Below the pieces are notes generated by a model, which did not search any database, had not been told where the DNA came from, and saw only the letters and a list, made by a program, of their open reading frames with translations. From contig CAVTJO010000014.1 in NCBI GenBank assembly GCA_963734955.1, forward strand, positions 496,001 to 560,000: a stretch of 64,000 nucleotides of DNA, written 5' to 3'. This stretch comes from UBA11986 sp963734955 (GTDB lineage Bacteria > Bacteroidota > Ignavibacteria > UBA10030 > UBA6906). The position numbers and the translations under genes are program-made. How positions within the stretch are numbered: position 1 is the first letter of the stretch; each line of letters starts with the position of its first letter. This document shows, in pieces, positions 19,816 through 28,623 of the stretch.

Positions 19816-20625
19816 ATGATCACGAAGAGAATTTGCCTGGCGATGGCTATTCTGTTTGCCTTCGGACTTACTGCGCCCGCGCTGGCGCAGGGGCTGTACT
19901 GGGAGTCAACAATGACCGGTGGCCCGATCGGTGAGCGCACTGAAGAGATGTGGGCCGTGCCGAAAATGATGAAGGGGGTGACAAAGGAAACCGGCGAGAC
20001 ATTTATCATCCGCCTCGATAAAGAATTGTTCATCACCATTGATCCGAAGGAGAAGACCTACTCGGAGATGACGTTTGCCGAAATGGAAGGAATGATGAAG
20101 AAGATGGGCGGGCAAATGGACGCGAGGATGGCTGAGATGCAGAAAAAGCTTGCGGAGATGCCCGAAGAACAACGAAAGATGGTCGAAAAGATGATGTCCA
20201 GCAAGATGCCGGGCATGTCGAAAGACGCGAAGGTGGAGGTTGACAATACGGGCGACAAGAGAACGATCAACGGGTTCGTGTGCTCGAAGTATGCTGTGAC
20301 TCAGGATGGCAAGGAAGCGATGACCCTCTGGGTCACGAAGAGTGTCAAGGGATTTGAATCGATGCGCAAGGACTGGCAGCAATTCAGCGAACGTATGATG
20401 GCAATGAACCCGATGGGCGGCAAAGGATTGGGTGAGGCATTCAAGAAAATCGACGGGTTCCCGATCCAGACCGAGATGGGCCAGGGTATGATGAGTACCG
20501 TGACAAAGATCGAAGAGAAAACGGCACCAGCGAGTGCATTCGAAGTTCCTGCCGGGTACAAAAAAGTAAACCCGAAGATGATGGATGACATGGACAAGAT
20601 GAACCAGAAGGAAGAGAAAGACTGA
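19816..20625 (+). CDS. Secreted DUF4412 protein, methionine-rich
   Basis: 269 residues with a clear signal peptide ending ALAQ. The DUF4412 domain covers most of the rest: beta strands YWESTMTG, FIIRLDKELFITIDP and TYSEMTF, the conserved INGFVCSKY, and a C-terminal FEVPAGYKKV. A segment at about 90-135 is unusually rich in methionine and lysine, probably helical. Family function is unknown; it is common in the Bacteroidota-Chlorobiota group. It follows the DUF1460 gene after 36 bases and has a good ribosome site (AAGGAG), then a strong terminator. Confidence 0.8.
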   Translation: MITKRICLAMAILFAFGLTAPALAQGLYWESTMTGGPIGERTEEMWAVPKMMKGVTKETGETFIIRLDKELFITIDPKEKTYSEMTFAEMEGMMKKMGGQMDARMAEMQKKLAEMPEEQRKMVEKMMSSKMPGMSKDAKVEVDNTGDKRTINGFVCSKYAVTQDGKEAMTLWVTKSVKGFESMRKDWQQFSERMMAMNPMGGKGLGEAFKKIDGFPIQTEMGQGMMSTVTKIEEKTAPASAFEVPAGYKKVNPKMMDDMDKMNQKEEKD

Positions 20626-20662
20626 CGTCGGGAATTCTCACTCCGATGTGCGTCCTCCAATG

Positions 20663-20689
20663 CTGAAGCCCGGCACGTCCGGGCTTCAG
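20663..20689. terminator. Hairpin between converging genes
   Basis: A perfect 11-bp stem (CTGAAGCCCGG / CCGGGCTTCAG) with a 5-base loop lies between the converging DUF4412 gene and the glycosyltransferase gene. There is no long T-run on either side, only a modest TGTCTTGT on the plus strand, so it may work in either direction or need help. Confidence 0.75.
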
Positions 20690-20699
20690 TGTCTTGTAT

Positions 20700-21607
20700 C
20701 TACGGAATCATACTCATCGTGCTTTTTCGTGGATCAACCCTACCTTGCATCGTGGTTCGCTCGTCTTTCTTCACCATCTCAAACCTGTCCCAGCAGGCGT
20801 CGGAGACTTTTGTCAGAGGATGCCATATGTGATACTGGATGGCAAGATTCCGGAGCGATTTGCCGGTGACGCCGATCAGGGAGAGCCGGTACTGCACGTC
20901 CGAGTCTTCACCACAGCCCGGACCGTCGTAGAGCTCATCGAAGCCGTTGATGGCAACGATATCCTTCCTTGCGACGGAGAAATTGCTGCCAAGCATTCCA
21001 CGAACATTTCGCAGAAGGATCCTGCGTGTGAAGCGACTCGGTATTCGGATACCATCCTCAACACGCAGCGATTTTCCCTTGAATCCATCCATCCACTCAT
21101 CCCAGCCATAACGCTCGAATTCACCGCTCCTGATCTTCTCAAGGGTCAGGCCGCGGGACCAGCGCTCGCTTGTCTCCACTCTGCGACCGAGCAATACGTT
21201 GCCGGGTTCGCGCTCGTTCCAATGATCGAGAAGGAAGTGCCTGCCAGGCAGGCAATCGCCGTCGATGAAGACAAGATGCTCTGACTGAGAGCAACGGATG
21301 GCGTTGTTGAGCATAACATTCTTGCGCCATCCTCTGTCTTCATGCCAGAGGTGGTTGATGGAGAAGCCGCAGGACTTCGCGTGCCTCTGCTGATTACGTC
21401 GCGTATTGCAGGACCCGAACCATCGTCAGCGACAATCACTTCAAAGTCCATGAACACTTGCCGTGCACATGCCGCGAGGACAAGGCGGAGATTGTCGGGC
21501 TTGTTGTAGACTGCGATGATAAGCGAGAGTTTTGGGGGAGGCGTCAAGGAAAGTGAGGAGAAGGTTAGTTCCACACACCCGGAATAGGCGTGGCGCATTT
21601 CGGACAC
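20700..21607 (-). CDS. Family 2 glycosyltransferase (one frameshift)
   Basis: GT-A fold glycosyltransferase. The N-terminal part has LSLIIAVYNKPDNL and FEVIVADDGSG. The second part, in another frame, has LVFIDGDCLPG with the DxD motif, then GSNFSVARKDIVAINGFDE and GPGCGEDSDVQYRL, which is the ED acceptor motif. The frame changes near 21395; reading the neighbouring frame gives KSCGFSINHLWHEDRGWRKN and joins the halves. The donor and acceptor are unknown. The 5' limit is uncertain: the first codons overlap the end of the radical SAM gene, and a TTG near 21547 may be the real start. Confidence 0.78.
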
Positions 21608-22620
21608 GATCCGTGGTTCAACCGATTCTTGCGGACACGGAAGCCGAAGCGTTCGATCAACAGGTCACCACAGGAATGGCAGTAGGTGTTCTCATGGTTG
21701 TCGACGGATCCGGGAATGTTGCCCGCGTACACATAGTGAAGCCCTGCCCGACGGCCGATCTCTGCCGCACGTAACAAGGTTTCAACTGGCGTATCGTCGG
21801 GAGCGGTCATCTTGTAGTCCTGGTGAAATGCCGTGACATGCCAGGGTATATCAGGAGACACCGAGGCGAGGAACGCTGCAATATCATTCAGCTCTTCGTC
21901 CGAGTCGTTGAATCCCGGAATTGTGAGTGTCACAATCTCAAGCCAGATGCCGAGCCTTTTGATGGTTCGGATTGTCTCGAGCACATTGTCAAGCTTCCCG
22001 CCGAGCTGCTGGTAGTTCTTCTGACGGAAGCTCTTCAGGTCGATCTTGTACAGTTCAACATACGGCTTGATGTATTCCAGGACTTCGGGAGTTCCATTAC
22101 CATTGGACACATACGAGCACTTGATATTGTACTTTCGTGCGAGCTTGAAGATGTCGACCGCCCATTCGCTGGTAATGAGCGGCTCATTGTATGTGCTCGT
22201 AATGACAGGTGCCTTGTGCTCGATCGCCAATCCGACAATCTGCTCCGGCGTCATGAACTCGGGTGCTGCCGTTGCTTCAGGATCGCGGATGGCCTGCGAA
22301 GTAAACCAATTCTGGCAGTAGGCGCAGTGATAGTCGCAACCCAGCATGCCGAAGCTGAGCGCGTTGGTTCCGGGCAGCGCGTGAAAGAACGGCTTCTTCT
22401 CGATCGGATCAAGAGCTACACCAGCAGCGTAGCCGTGCGGGACGTACAGAACGCCGTTCTTGTTGTAGCGGACTTTGCAGATGCCGTCATGGCCCGGGGC
22501 AATCTTGCAACGGTGGCCGCATGCAAAGCATCGCACCCAGTCATTCGGCATCTTCTCGTAGAGATCTCCCTCGCGGGTGTGCCGCGCAAGAAGTTCATGA
22601 AGTGTCAAAGTCTCGGACAT
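21565..22620 (-). CDS. amrS: AmmeMemoRadiSam system radical SAM enzyme
   Basis: 351 residues. The radical SAM cluster motif is CDYHCAYC, preceded by a Cys-rich N-terminal region (RCFACGHRCKIAPGHDGIC) and followed by TYNEPLITSEW, VSNGNGTPEVL and YKIDLKSF. The C-terminus carries a zinc-ribbon-like pair, CHSCGD and CPKC. These are the features of AmrS, which belongs with the Memo and AMMECR1 proteins in a system of unknown chemistry. Neither partner is found nearby, so they may lie elsewhere or be missing. It resembles pyruvate formate-lyase activating enzymes, which is the main alternative. A consensus promoter lies just upstream. Confidence 0.88.
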   Translation of the reverse strand: MSETLTLHELLARHTREGDLYEKMPNDWVRCFACGHRCKIAPGHDGICKVRYNKNGVLYVPHGYAAGVALDPIEKKPFFHALPGTNALSFGMLGCDYHCAYCQNWFTSQAIRDPEATAAPEFMTPEQIVGLAIEHKAPVITSTYNEPLITSEWAVDIFKLARKYNIKCSYVSNGNGTPEVLEYIKPYVELYKIDLKSFRQKNYQQLGGKLDNVLETIRTIKRLGIWLEIVTLTIPGFNDSDEELNDIAAFLASVSPDIPWHVTAFHQDYKMTAPDDTPVETLLRAAEIGRRAGLHYVYAGNIPGSVDNHENTYCHSCGDLLIERFGFRVRKNRLNHGSCPKCATPIPGVWN

Positions 22621-22641
22621 GCCAACACCTACTCTGCGTCT

Positions 22642-22671
22642 AATATACTATTGCTTTCTGACAGATGTCAA
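22642..22671 (-). promoter_or_regulatory. Sigma-70-type promoter of the AmmeMemoRadiSam gene
   Basis: On the minus strand TTGACA (22671-22666) and TATATT (22647-22642) are separated by 18 bases, with the start codon 21 bases further on. This is a near-consensus housekeeping promoter. Confidence 0.7.
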
Positions 22672-22819
22672 GCCATTACCCGAAGGTCAGCGGGTGCGCC
22701 GCATTGGGCCATTGGGAGAAGCAAATCTGCGAGATGAGGATGTAACGCGCCACATCTTTTCGTCACCCCAATCCAGCCGCGAGGGCTGTGGAACGACACG
22801 TTGGGAAGTCCTCCGATAG

Positions 22820-24982
22820 CTATCGGATCTCCATCTCCTTCAGCAGATTCTCCGCCCCAGCGTACTTGTCAAGGATGAAGAGAACGTATCGCACATCCAC
22901 GCTAATTGTGCGATCGTATTTCTCCTGAAACAGATAGTCCCCGACAATCCCATCCCAATTGCTGTCGAATGCGCAGCCGATCAGTTCTCCATTTCCGTTG
23001 ATCACGGGGCTGCCAGAGTTTCCACCGGTGATGTCGTTGTCGGTCAGGAAGTCCACGGGAATATCATTGAGCGTTTGATCCTTATAACGGCCGAAGTCTT
23101 TGGCGTTCCATAGACTCTTGAGCTTTTCCGGAACGATGAACGGCGATTCATCAGACTCCTTTTCCATGACTCCCGAGAGGGATGATTCGAATGAGTAATG
23201 AACCGCATCGCGGGGAGACAGGGAAGCCACTTTCCCGTATGTAAGACGGAGCGTCCGGTTCGCATCCGGGTAGGCGGGGTTGGGGTGTTTCCATCTCATC
23301 CACGCAGCAACGTACTGTTTGCGGAGCGTATCCAGCGATTTGTTGATTGCCTGTGACTTCAATTGAATGGGTTCACGTTCCCTGGATAGTGTGCCTGCGA
23401 ACTCGACGAGATCATCTTTAAGGATTTTGCGGGGACTCTTCTCGAGGAGTTCTTTGCAGCCGGCAATTGTCGCAAGGGATGTTCCATCGTAGAGATCGCG
23501 GACGAAGTCCTCCATCTTGCGCTCTGCCTCCCTTCCGGTCCTGCTTCCGACGATGTCCGAAACAAAGGAAGGACGCTCCGTTGCACCTATTGCTACCGCG
23601 AAGTTTAGCAGTGCGGTGAGAATCTCCTTGTCAATATCGGGATCGGTATCCTTGAGAATGGATTCAGCATAATCCACTGCGGCCTTGCGTTGAGCTTCGG
23701 GCGGATCGATCGTGTTTCCGAGCGAGTCTGTGTAGTGTGCGCCGGCAAATGACGCAAAACGGTTGGCAATTCTGATGAGATTGACCCCGGTAATGAGATT
23801 GCCAAAGAGAATGTCCCGTCTCTCGACGGCTCCCAGTTCTGCACACGCCTTGTCGAGATTGGCAAACAGCGATCCATTTTTTGTTTCGGGTTCGGCGTGA
23901 GAGGAGATATACGCGGAAAGTTCACGCTCTTCTGCTCTCTTCGAGGCAATGACATTGCTCCGGCGCATACCTTCCATCATACCGAGATATTTCTTATATG
24001 GATTCTGAATCCTGCGAACGGCACTTGCGTACTTGATCGCTGTTGATCTATCCTTGTCCATGGCTGCGGTGATAACATCAATTCGTGTTTTGTAGAGATC
24101 GCATGTCAAAGGCAATGTCACTTCAGTGGTGACTGCAATCTCCGCAGCATCCCGGTAACGGTATGTTCGCCCCGGATAACCAAGGATCATGGCAAACGAG
24201 CTGTCCGGGCAACCACGGGTGGAAACCGGGAGGAATTTCTTCGGGGCAAACGGAATGTTCTGCTTCGAGTATTTTGCGGGCATGCTATCCGGACCGACGT
24301 ACACGCGCATGATGGAGAAGTCCCCCGTGTGACGCGGCCATTCCCAATTGTCAACTTCCCCGCCGAAGTTGCCAATGGAGCTTGGTGGCGCGTATACGAG
24401 TCTGACGTCCGACAGCCGCAGGTACGTGAAGAGGTAGTACTTCAATCCCTCGTACATTTCAACCACCCTGCTTGTACGCCCCGGTTCATCAGCAACGGAG
24501 TCTTCAACCTCCTTGATTCTTGCATGGATGGTGCGGAATCTGTCGGCAAAGGAAGGAATGGTATCCGTCCCGACGAGAATTCTCTCCGTCACATCGTTCA
24601 TTGATTCAACGACTTGAGCAGTGTACGACGTTGAGAGTTCTTCGGCACGCGTCCTTGCCAGAAAACCTTTCTCGAGATAATCTTCCTGCACCGAGCTGAG
24701 TTCCTGAATCGCCGAGAATGCGACGTGGTGGTTGGTGATGATCAGTCCTTCGGGAGAAATGAACGATGCTGTTCCCCCGCCAAGGAGCACGATAGCATCT
24801 TTCAAGCTTGGACCGTTGGCATTGTAGATTTGTTCGGGTGTTAGAACGAGACCGTGTCGCCGCATTTCAGCGAGGGGGAGTTGCCGTATGGCGTCAAGAA
24901 GCCACATTCCCTCGTCGCTACGGACAGGCGATGGAACTAGAGAGAAAAGTGTGACCAGAAAAATTGAGACCTGACGTTTCAT
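22820..24982 (-). CDS. S46 family dipeptidyl-peptidase (DPP7/DPP11 type)
   Basis: Secreted serine peptidase of 720 residues that removes dipeptides from oligopeptides in the periplasm. The signal peptide is MKRQVSIFLVTLFSL. The catalytic His is in IITNHHVAF (H85), the Ser in GGNSGSPV (S656), and FDSNWDG follows as usual. The S46 block NFGGEVDNWEWPRHTGDF is intact. Specificity (hydrophobic for DPP7, acidic for DPP11) depends on the residue near 673 and cannot be settled here. The ATG at 24982 is used because it starts the signal peptide; the longer open frame upstream has no coding character. With the M13 and M2-like enzymes nearby it suggests a protein- or peptide-using life style. Confidence 0.93.
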   Translation of the reverse strand: MKRQVSIFLVTLFSLVPSPVRSDEGMWLLDAIRQLPLAEMRRHGLVLTPEQIYNANGPSLKDAIVLLGGGTASFISPEGLIITNHHVAFSAIQELSSVQEDYLEKGFLARTRAEELSTSYTAQVVESMNDVTERILVGTDTIPSFADRFRTIHARIKEVEDSVADEPGRTSRVVEMYEGLKYYLFTYLRLSDVRLVYAPPSSIGNFGGEVDNWEWPRHTGDFSIMRVYVGPDSMPAKYSKQNIPFAPKKFLPVSTRGCPDSSFAMILGYPGRTYRYRDAAEIAVTTEVTLPLTCDLYKTRIDVITAAMDKDRSTAIKYASAVRRIQNPYKKYLGMMEGMRRSNVIASKRAEERELSAYISSHAEPETKNGSLFANLDKACAELGAVERRDILFGNLITGVNLIRIANRFASFAGAHYTDSLGNTIDPPEAQRKAAVDYAESILKDTDPDIDKEILTALLNFAVAIGATERPSFVSDIVGSRTGREAERKMEDFVRDLYDGTSLATIAGCKELLEKSPRKILKDDLVEFAGTLSREREPIQLKSQAINKSLDTLRKQYVAAWMRWKHPNPAYPDANRTLRLTYGKVASLSPRDAVHYSFESSLSGVMEKESDESPFIVPEKLKSLWNAKDFGRYKDQTLNDIPVDFLTDNDITGGNSGSPVINGNGELIGCAFDSNWDGIVGDYLFQEKYDRTISVDVRYVLFILDKYAGAENLLKEMEIR

Positions 24983-25151
24983 GATATTCTCAGTGGGTGT
25001 GGTTGACAGGGGAAGAACGGAGTGTGAAGCGCTTCTATATATATGATAAAGAAGTGTACGATTCAACTGTTTTGTCTCACAGAACTCTCGATTGCCTGTG
25101 AGTATGGAGGTTGTCAGCGAGTCTACGCGGAAAGTATCCTCTGGCGCCGAT

Positions 25152-25806
25152 TCACATTCGTCCTTCCCACTCCGCAAGAAAGCGTTCAAGGTAGTCACGA
25201 AGGAATCGGTGTCGTTCCCCGGCACGACGCTTGCCTGATGCGGTGTTCATCCGGTCTTTGAGGAGGAGGAGTTTTTCGTGGAAGTGGTTGATGGTTGTGC
25301 CTCTTCCCTTCTTGTATTCTTCAAATGAACGATGAAGAGTCGGAGGGATTTCCGGATTGTAGATCTCGCTGCCCTTATGCCCCCCATATGCGAATGCGCG
25401 GGCAATCCCGATTGCGCCAAGTGCATCGAGGCGGTCGGCATCCTGAACGACTCTTCCTTCGAGAGTTGTCGGAATGGTCTGAACGCCGGCACCCTTGAAC
25501 GACACTTCCTTGATGACCGTGCACACCCGGTCGATGACCTCCGGTTCCACCTTGAGTTTCTCAAGCCATAGCCGGGCTTCACGCGGTCCGGCAGAATCGT
25601 CGCCGTCGTGAAATTTCCAGTCGGCAATGTCGTGGAGCAGCGCGGCAAGTTCGACAACGAACATATCGGCGTGTTCTTCCTCCCCGATCCGAGCAGCATT
25701 CTTCCAGACGCGCTCGACGTGCCACCAGTCGTGGCCGGTGGGTCGGCGGAGAGGAGATGCTTCACATGATTCCGCCGTTTGCTCGATGATCGCTGGACTT
25801 GTCCAT
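25152..25806 (-). CDS. HD-domain phosphohydrolase, YedJ-like (frameshifted 5' end)
   Basis: Cytoplasmic metal-dependent phosphohydrolase of about 215 residues. The HD signature is complete: GHDWWHVERVW, LLHDIADWKFHDG and QDADRLDALGAIGIARAF. From 25664 downward the frame is open. The first 45 codons need small corrections: one extra base after the ATG at 25806, one near 25770 and one missing base near 25745. These restore AIIEQTAE, VKHLLSAD and TGHDWWH, which is the family N-terminus. Substrate unknown. It follows the beta-lactamase-like pseudogene after 2 bases. Confidence 0.75.
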
Positions 25807-25808
25807 TG

Positions 25809-26326
25809 CTAGAGGAGTTCCAGACTTCTTCAATACCTCCTCCGTGGTTCCCCGCCGCGCATCGCCGAATGAATCTGGAGCCGGGTCACACGCTTCGATG
25901 TTCGTCGCAAAGAAGTAGACATTCCCGCCTTGTTCAGATATCCAACGAACCATCCGTAGTCGACGCTGTCGATAACGGACCAACCAGTATTGCCACGCAG
26001 CGTATAGGTGGTTGTGTCTTTCAGAATGAGTATTCTCTTGACAATCTCGCGACGAGTGAGTTGAAGATGTTGAATGTCGACGCGGGAATGAATCTCTGCC
26101 TGCAGCGGGCGGTATCGTACGCGGTATAGGAGTTCTTCTGTTTGTTGAAGAGAAGAAATGAACCGTTGACGAGGTACTTCGCAAAGTAGGGCCCGAAATC
26201 AACGACGCATGTTGAGGATGTTGCCGCTGTCCTCCCGTCTTGTCCCGCCAAAGGAAAAACCGCGGTAATGGAAAGGACACAACCATAGATAAGGAAAAAT
26301 GACAGCTCCGCGATTGCCTCTACCAA
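25809..26326 (-). pseudogene. Decayed class D (OXA-like) beta-lactamase-related gene
   Basis: The N-terminal part has GSFLLFNKQKNSYTAYD and RFIPASTFNIFNSLVA, the class D block around the active serine. The C-terminal part has IVKRILILKD, TLRGNTGW, DYGWFVGYLNKAG and NVYFFATNI, the block around the KTG motif. The roughly 110 residues that normally lie between, including the SxV and YGN motifs, are missing, and the junction (LVAR / EIVKRI) is out of frame. STFK reads STFN and KTG reads NTG, so both active-site lysines are lost. Further one-base shifts lie near 25922 and just before the TAG at 25809. It begins inside the end of the M13 gene. Even with frames repaired it could not be an active lactamase. 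Confidence 0.8.
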
Positions 26327-28362
26327 ATCTTCACTCTCAAGCTATCGGGCCGCCACATTGGGTCACCGGGCTTGACACGGAACGCACTATAAAATGCCGG
26401 AACATCAGAGAGCGGGCCATTCACACGAAGGAACTGGGGCGAGTGAACGTCCGTCATCACCTGTCGCGCAAGCGCTGCGTCACGGATATGTCCCAACCAG
26501 GAGAACCCGTATGCGAGGAAAAACCTCTGATCCGGGGTCAGACCGTTGATCAGTGTGTCGCTCTGTCCTTCCTTTGTCTTCTTGAACGCATCGTAGCCGA
26601 TTACGACACCACCAAGGTCTGCAATGTTCTCTCCGAGGCTCGCCTTGCCATTTACGTGGAGACTGTCGAGTACAACGTAGCTATTGAACTGGTCAATCAT
26701 CAGTTTTGCGCGGGCGTTGAATTTCTGTTCGTCCTCCTTGGTCCACCAGTTGCGGAGGTTGCCCTGTGCATCGAACTGACGCCCCTCGTCATCAAAACCA
26801 TGCGTCACCTCATGGCCGATTGTCGATGCCCCCGCGTAGCCGTAGATAAAGGCATCGTCCGCAAGCGAATCGGGAAGCCCGGGAATGAGAAGTCCTGCTG
26901 CGGGAAGGACGATTTCGTTGTTTGATGGATTGTAATACGCGTTGTACGTCTGGGGAGTCATTTCCCATTCGGTGCGGTCAACGGGTTTACCGAGCCTGTT
27001 TGCGTAGTACATATACTCCCAGCGCCTGGCGCGCATTTGATTTGCACAATACGAGGTCCGATCAAGTTGGAGGGCCGAGTAGTCTTTCCACTTGTCGGGG
27101 TAACACACTTTCTTCGTTACAGATTGGAGTTTGGTGAGGGCCTTCTCTTTTGTTGTTTCCGACATCCAGTCGAGCCTCTTTATACGCTCGGCATAAGCGG
27201 CAAAAATATTGTTTACTAGCTGCTCGTAGCGCTGTTTCATGGACGATGGCACGTAGCGCGCAACGTAGAGCTGCCCCAGCATGTCACCGATGGCACGCTC
27301 TTCCGCATCGAGCGTACGCTTCCATCTCGGCCTCTGCTCCTTCACACCCGATAGAATGGTACTATAGAAATGAAAGTGTTCGTTGTCAATGGTGGAGTCG
27401 AGCGTCGATGCAAAATCGCTGACGAGGTTCCATCGAAGATATGCCTTCCAATCATCGAGGGCAACAGTCCTGAGCGTTTGCTCCACCTCGCGATAGAATT
27501 CCGGTTGCCCGACGATGACCGAGTCCACCCCATTGATCGACATTGCGGGAAGGAACGCCTTCCAGTTCACCGTCGGCGAAAGCCGGTCGAGTTGAGCAAC
27601 GGACATCTTGTTGTAGTTCCTGTACGGGTCCCGCAAATCCTCGAGCTTGCGGGAAGCTTTTGCCAGTCGGGTCTCCAGCTTCATGATAGCATCACTGTGG
27701 CGCCGGGCTGATGTCTCATCCTCGCCGGACAGTTTCAGCATTGCTGCAACATGCTTGATGTATTCGTTGCGGATGTTCTTTGTACGCTCGTCGGTATTGA
27801 AGTAATAGTCGCGGTTGGGAAGTCCGAGCCCTCCCTGCCACAGGTGATATGCATAGACGTTGCTGTTCTTTTCATCCTGGATGACAAACGCGGAGAATAG
27901 CGGACCGACATTGTTCATTTGCAGAACCCCGACTTCGTCAATCAGACCCCTGATGTCAGTGATAGAGTTGATCTTCTCGAACTGATCGCGAAGGGGAGAA
28001 ACGCCCAGACTTTCAATCTTTGCCGTATCCATTGCGGTGGAATAGAAGTCCCCGATCTTCTGGGTATTGCTGCCTCTGGGGGAGGTAGTGTTTGCCGCGG
28101 CATCCTCGCAGACACTTCGGAGTTGTTTGTAGATCTCTTCCCGGACAAGGTTTCCAACACCCCAACCTCGTTCGCTTGCCGGGATCGGATTTGCCTTGAG
28201 CCATGCGCCGTTGGCATAGTGGAAGAAATCAACTGCAGGCGAGAGTGTGGTGTCAATATCGCTTGCGAGAATGTCCTTGGAAGCAGATGGCTGTGCCGGA
28301 CGTCCACACGATAGAAGGAGCACGCTGCACGCAAAGGAGATAACAACGAAAATTGTTTTCAT
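26320..28362 (-). CDS. M13 family metallopeptidase (neprilysin-like lipoprotein)
   Basis: 680 residues with a lipoprotein signal (LLLSC, Cys19). The zinc site is HEVTH at 517-521 with the third ligand E578 in ENIADLGG, and the substrate-binding NAYYNP is at 474-479. The C-terminus ends VKIW, as usual for the family. Bacterial M13 enzymes such as PepO cut short peptides in the cell envelope. Length and motif spacing are normal. Neighbours include the S46 peptidase, which fits peptide breakdown in the periplasm. Confidence 0.94.
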   Translation of the reverse strand: MKTIFVVISFACSVLLLSCGRPAQPSASKDILASDIDTTLSPAVDFFHYANGAWLKANPIPASERGWGVGNLVREEIYKQLRSVCEDAAANTTSPRGSNTQKIGDFYSTAMDTAKIESLGVSPLRDQFEKINSITDIRGLIDEVGVLQMNNVGPLFSAFVIQDEKNSNVYAYHLWQGGLGLPNRDYYFNTDERTKNIRNEYIKHVAAMLKLSGEDETSARRHSDAIMKLETRLAKASRKLEDLRDPYRNYNKMSVAQLDRLSPTVNWKAFLPAMSINGVDSVIVGQPEFYREVEQTLRTVALDDWKAYLRWNLVSDFASTLDSTIDNEHFHFYSTILSGVKEQRPRWKRTLDAEERAIGDMLGQLYVARYVPSSMKQRYEQLVNNIFAAYAERIKRLDWMSETTKEKALTKLQSVTKKVCYPDKWKDYSALQLDRTSYCANQMRARRWEYMYYANRLGKPVDRTEWEMTPQTYNAYYNPSNNEIVLPAAGLLIPGLPDSLADDAFIYGYAGASTIGHEVTHGFDDEGRQFDAQGNLRNWWTKEDEQKFNARAKLMIDQFNSYVVLDSLHVNGKASLGENIADLGGVVIGYDAFKKTKEGQSDTLINGLTPDQRFFLAYGFSWLGHIRDAALARQVMTDVHSPQFLRVNGPLSDVPAFYSAFRVKPGDPMWRPDSLRVKIW

Positions 28363-28623
28363 GATGAGGAGGCGGAATAGTTGATTGGATGTGGCAAGTT
28401 GACGCCCACATGATAGCAGGATTCTTCACGATATTCAATCCGTACCACGAGCAAGTCAGACCTCGATTTTCTGAACAGTGGGTCTGCTGACAAACATGGC
28501 GACAGAGTGCAGGTGTATCATCAATTTGTCAATGCCCACGAATGGACAGCACCCATCCGGTCCCGGGTGAAAATGACTTGAGCAGACAGGGTTGCTCGTT
28601 CGTAGACATCATATCCCATCGAC

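Noticed and set aside
21823..22737. 304-codon open frame opposite the radical SAM gene
   Set aside because: The minus-strand product has all catalytic cysteines and a promoter; the plus-strand frame is an antisense shadow rich in Cys/Arg without recognisable motifs.
22812..22825. Palindrome CCGATAGCTATCGG at the end of the S46 gene
   Set aside because: It overlaps the stop codon, has no loop and no T-run, so it is not a good terminator. It may be chance.
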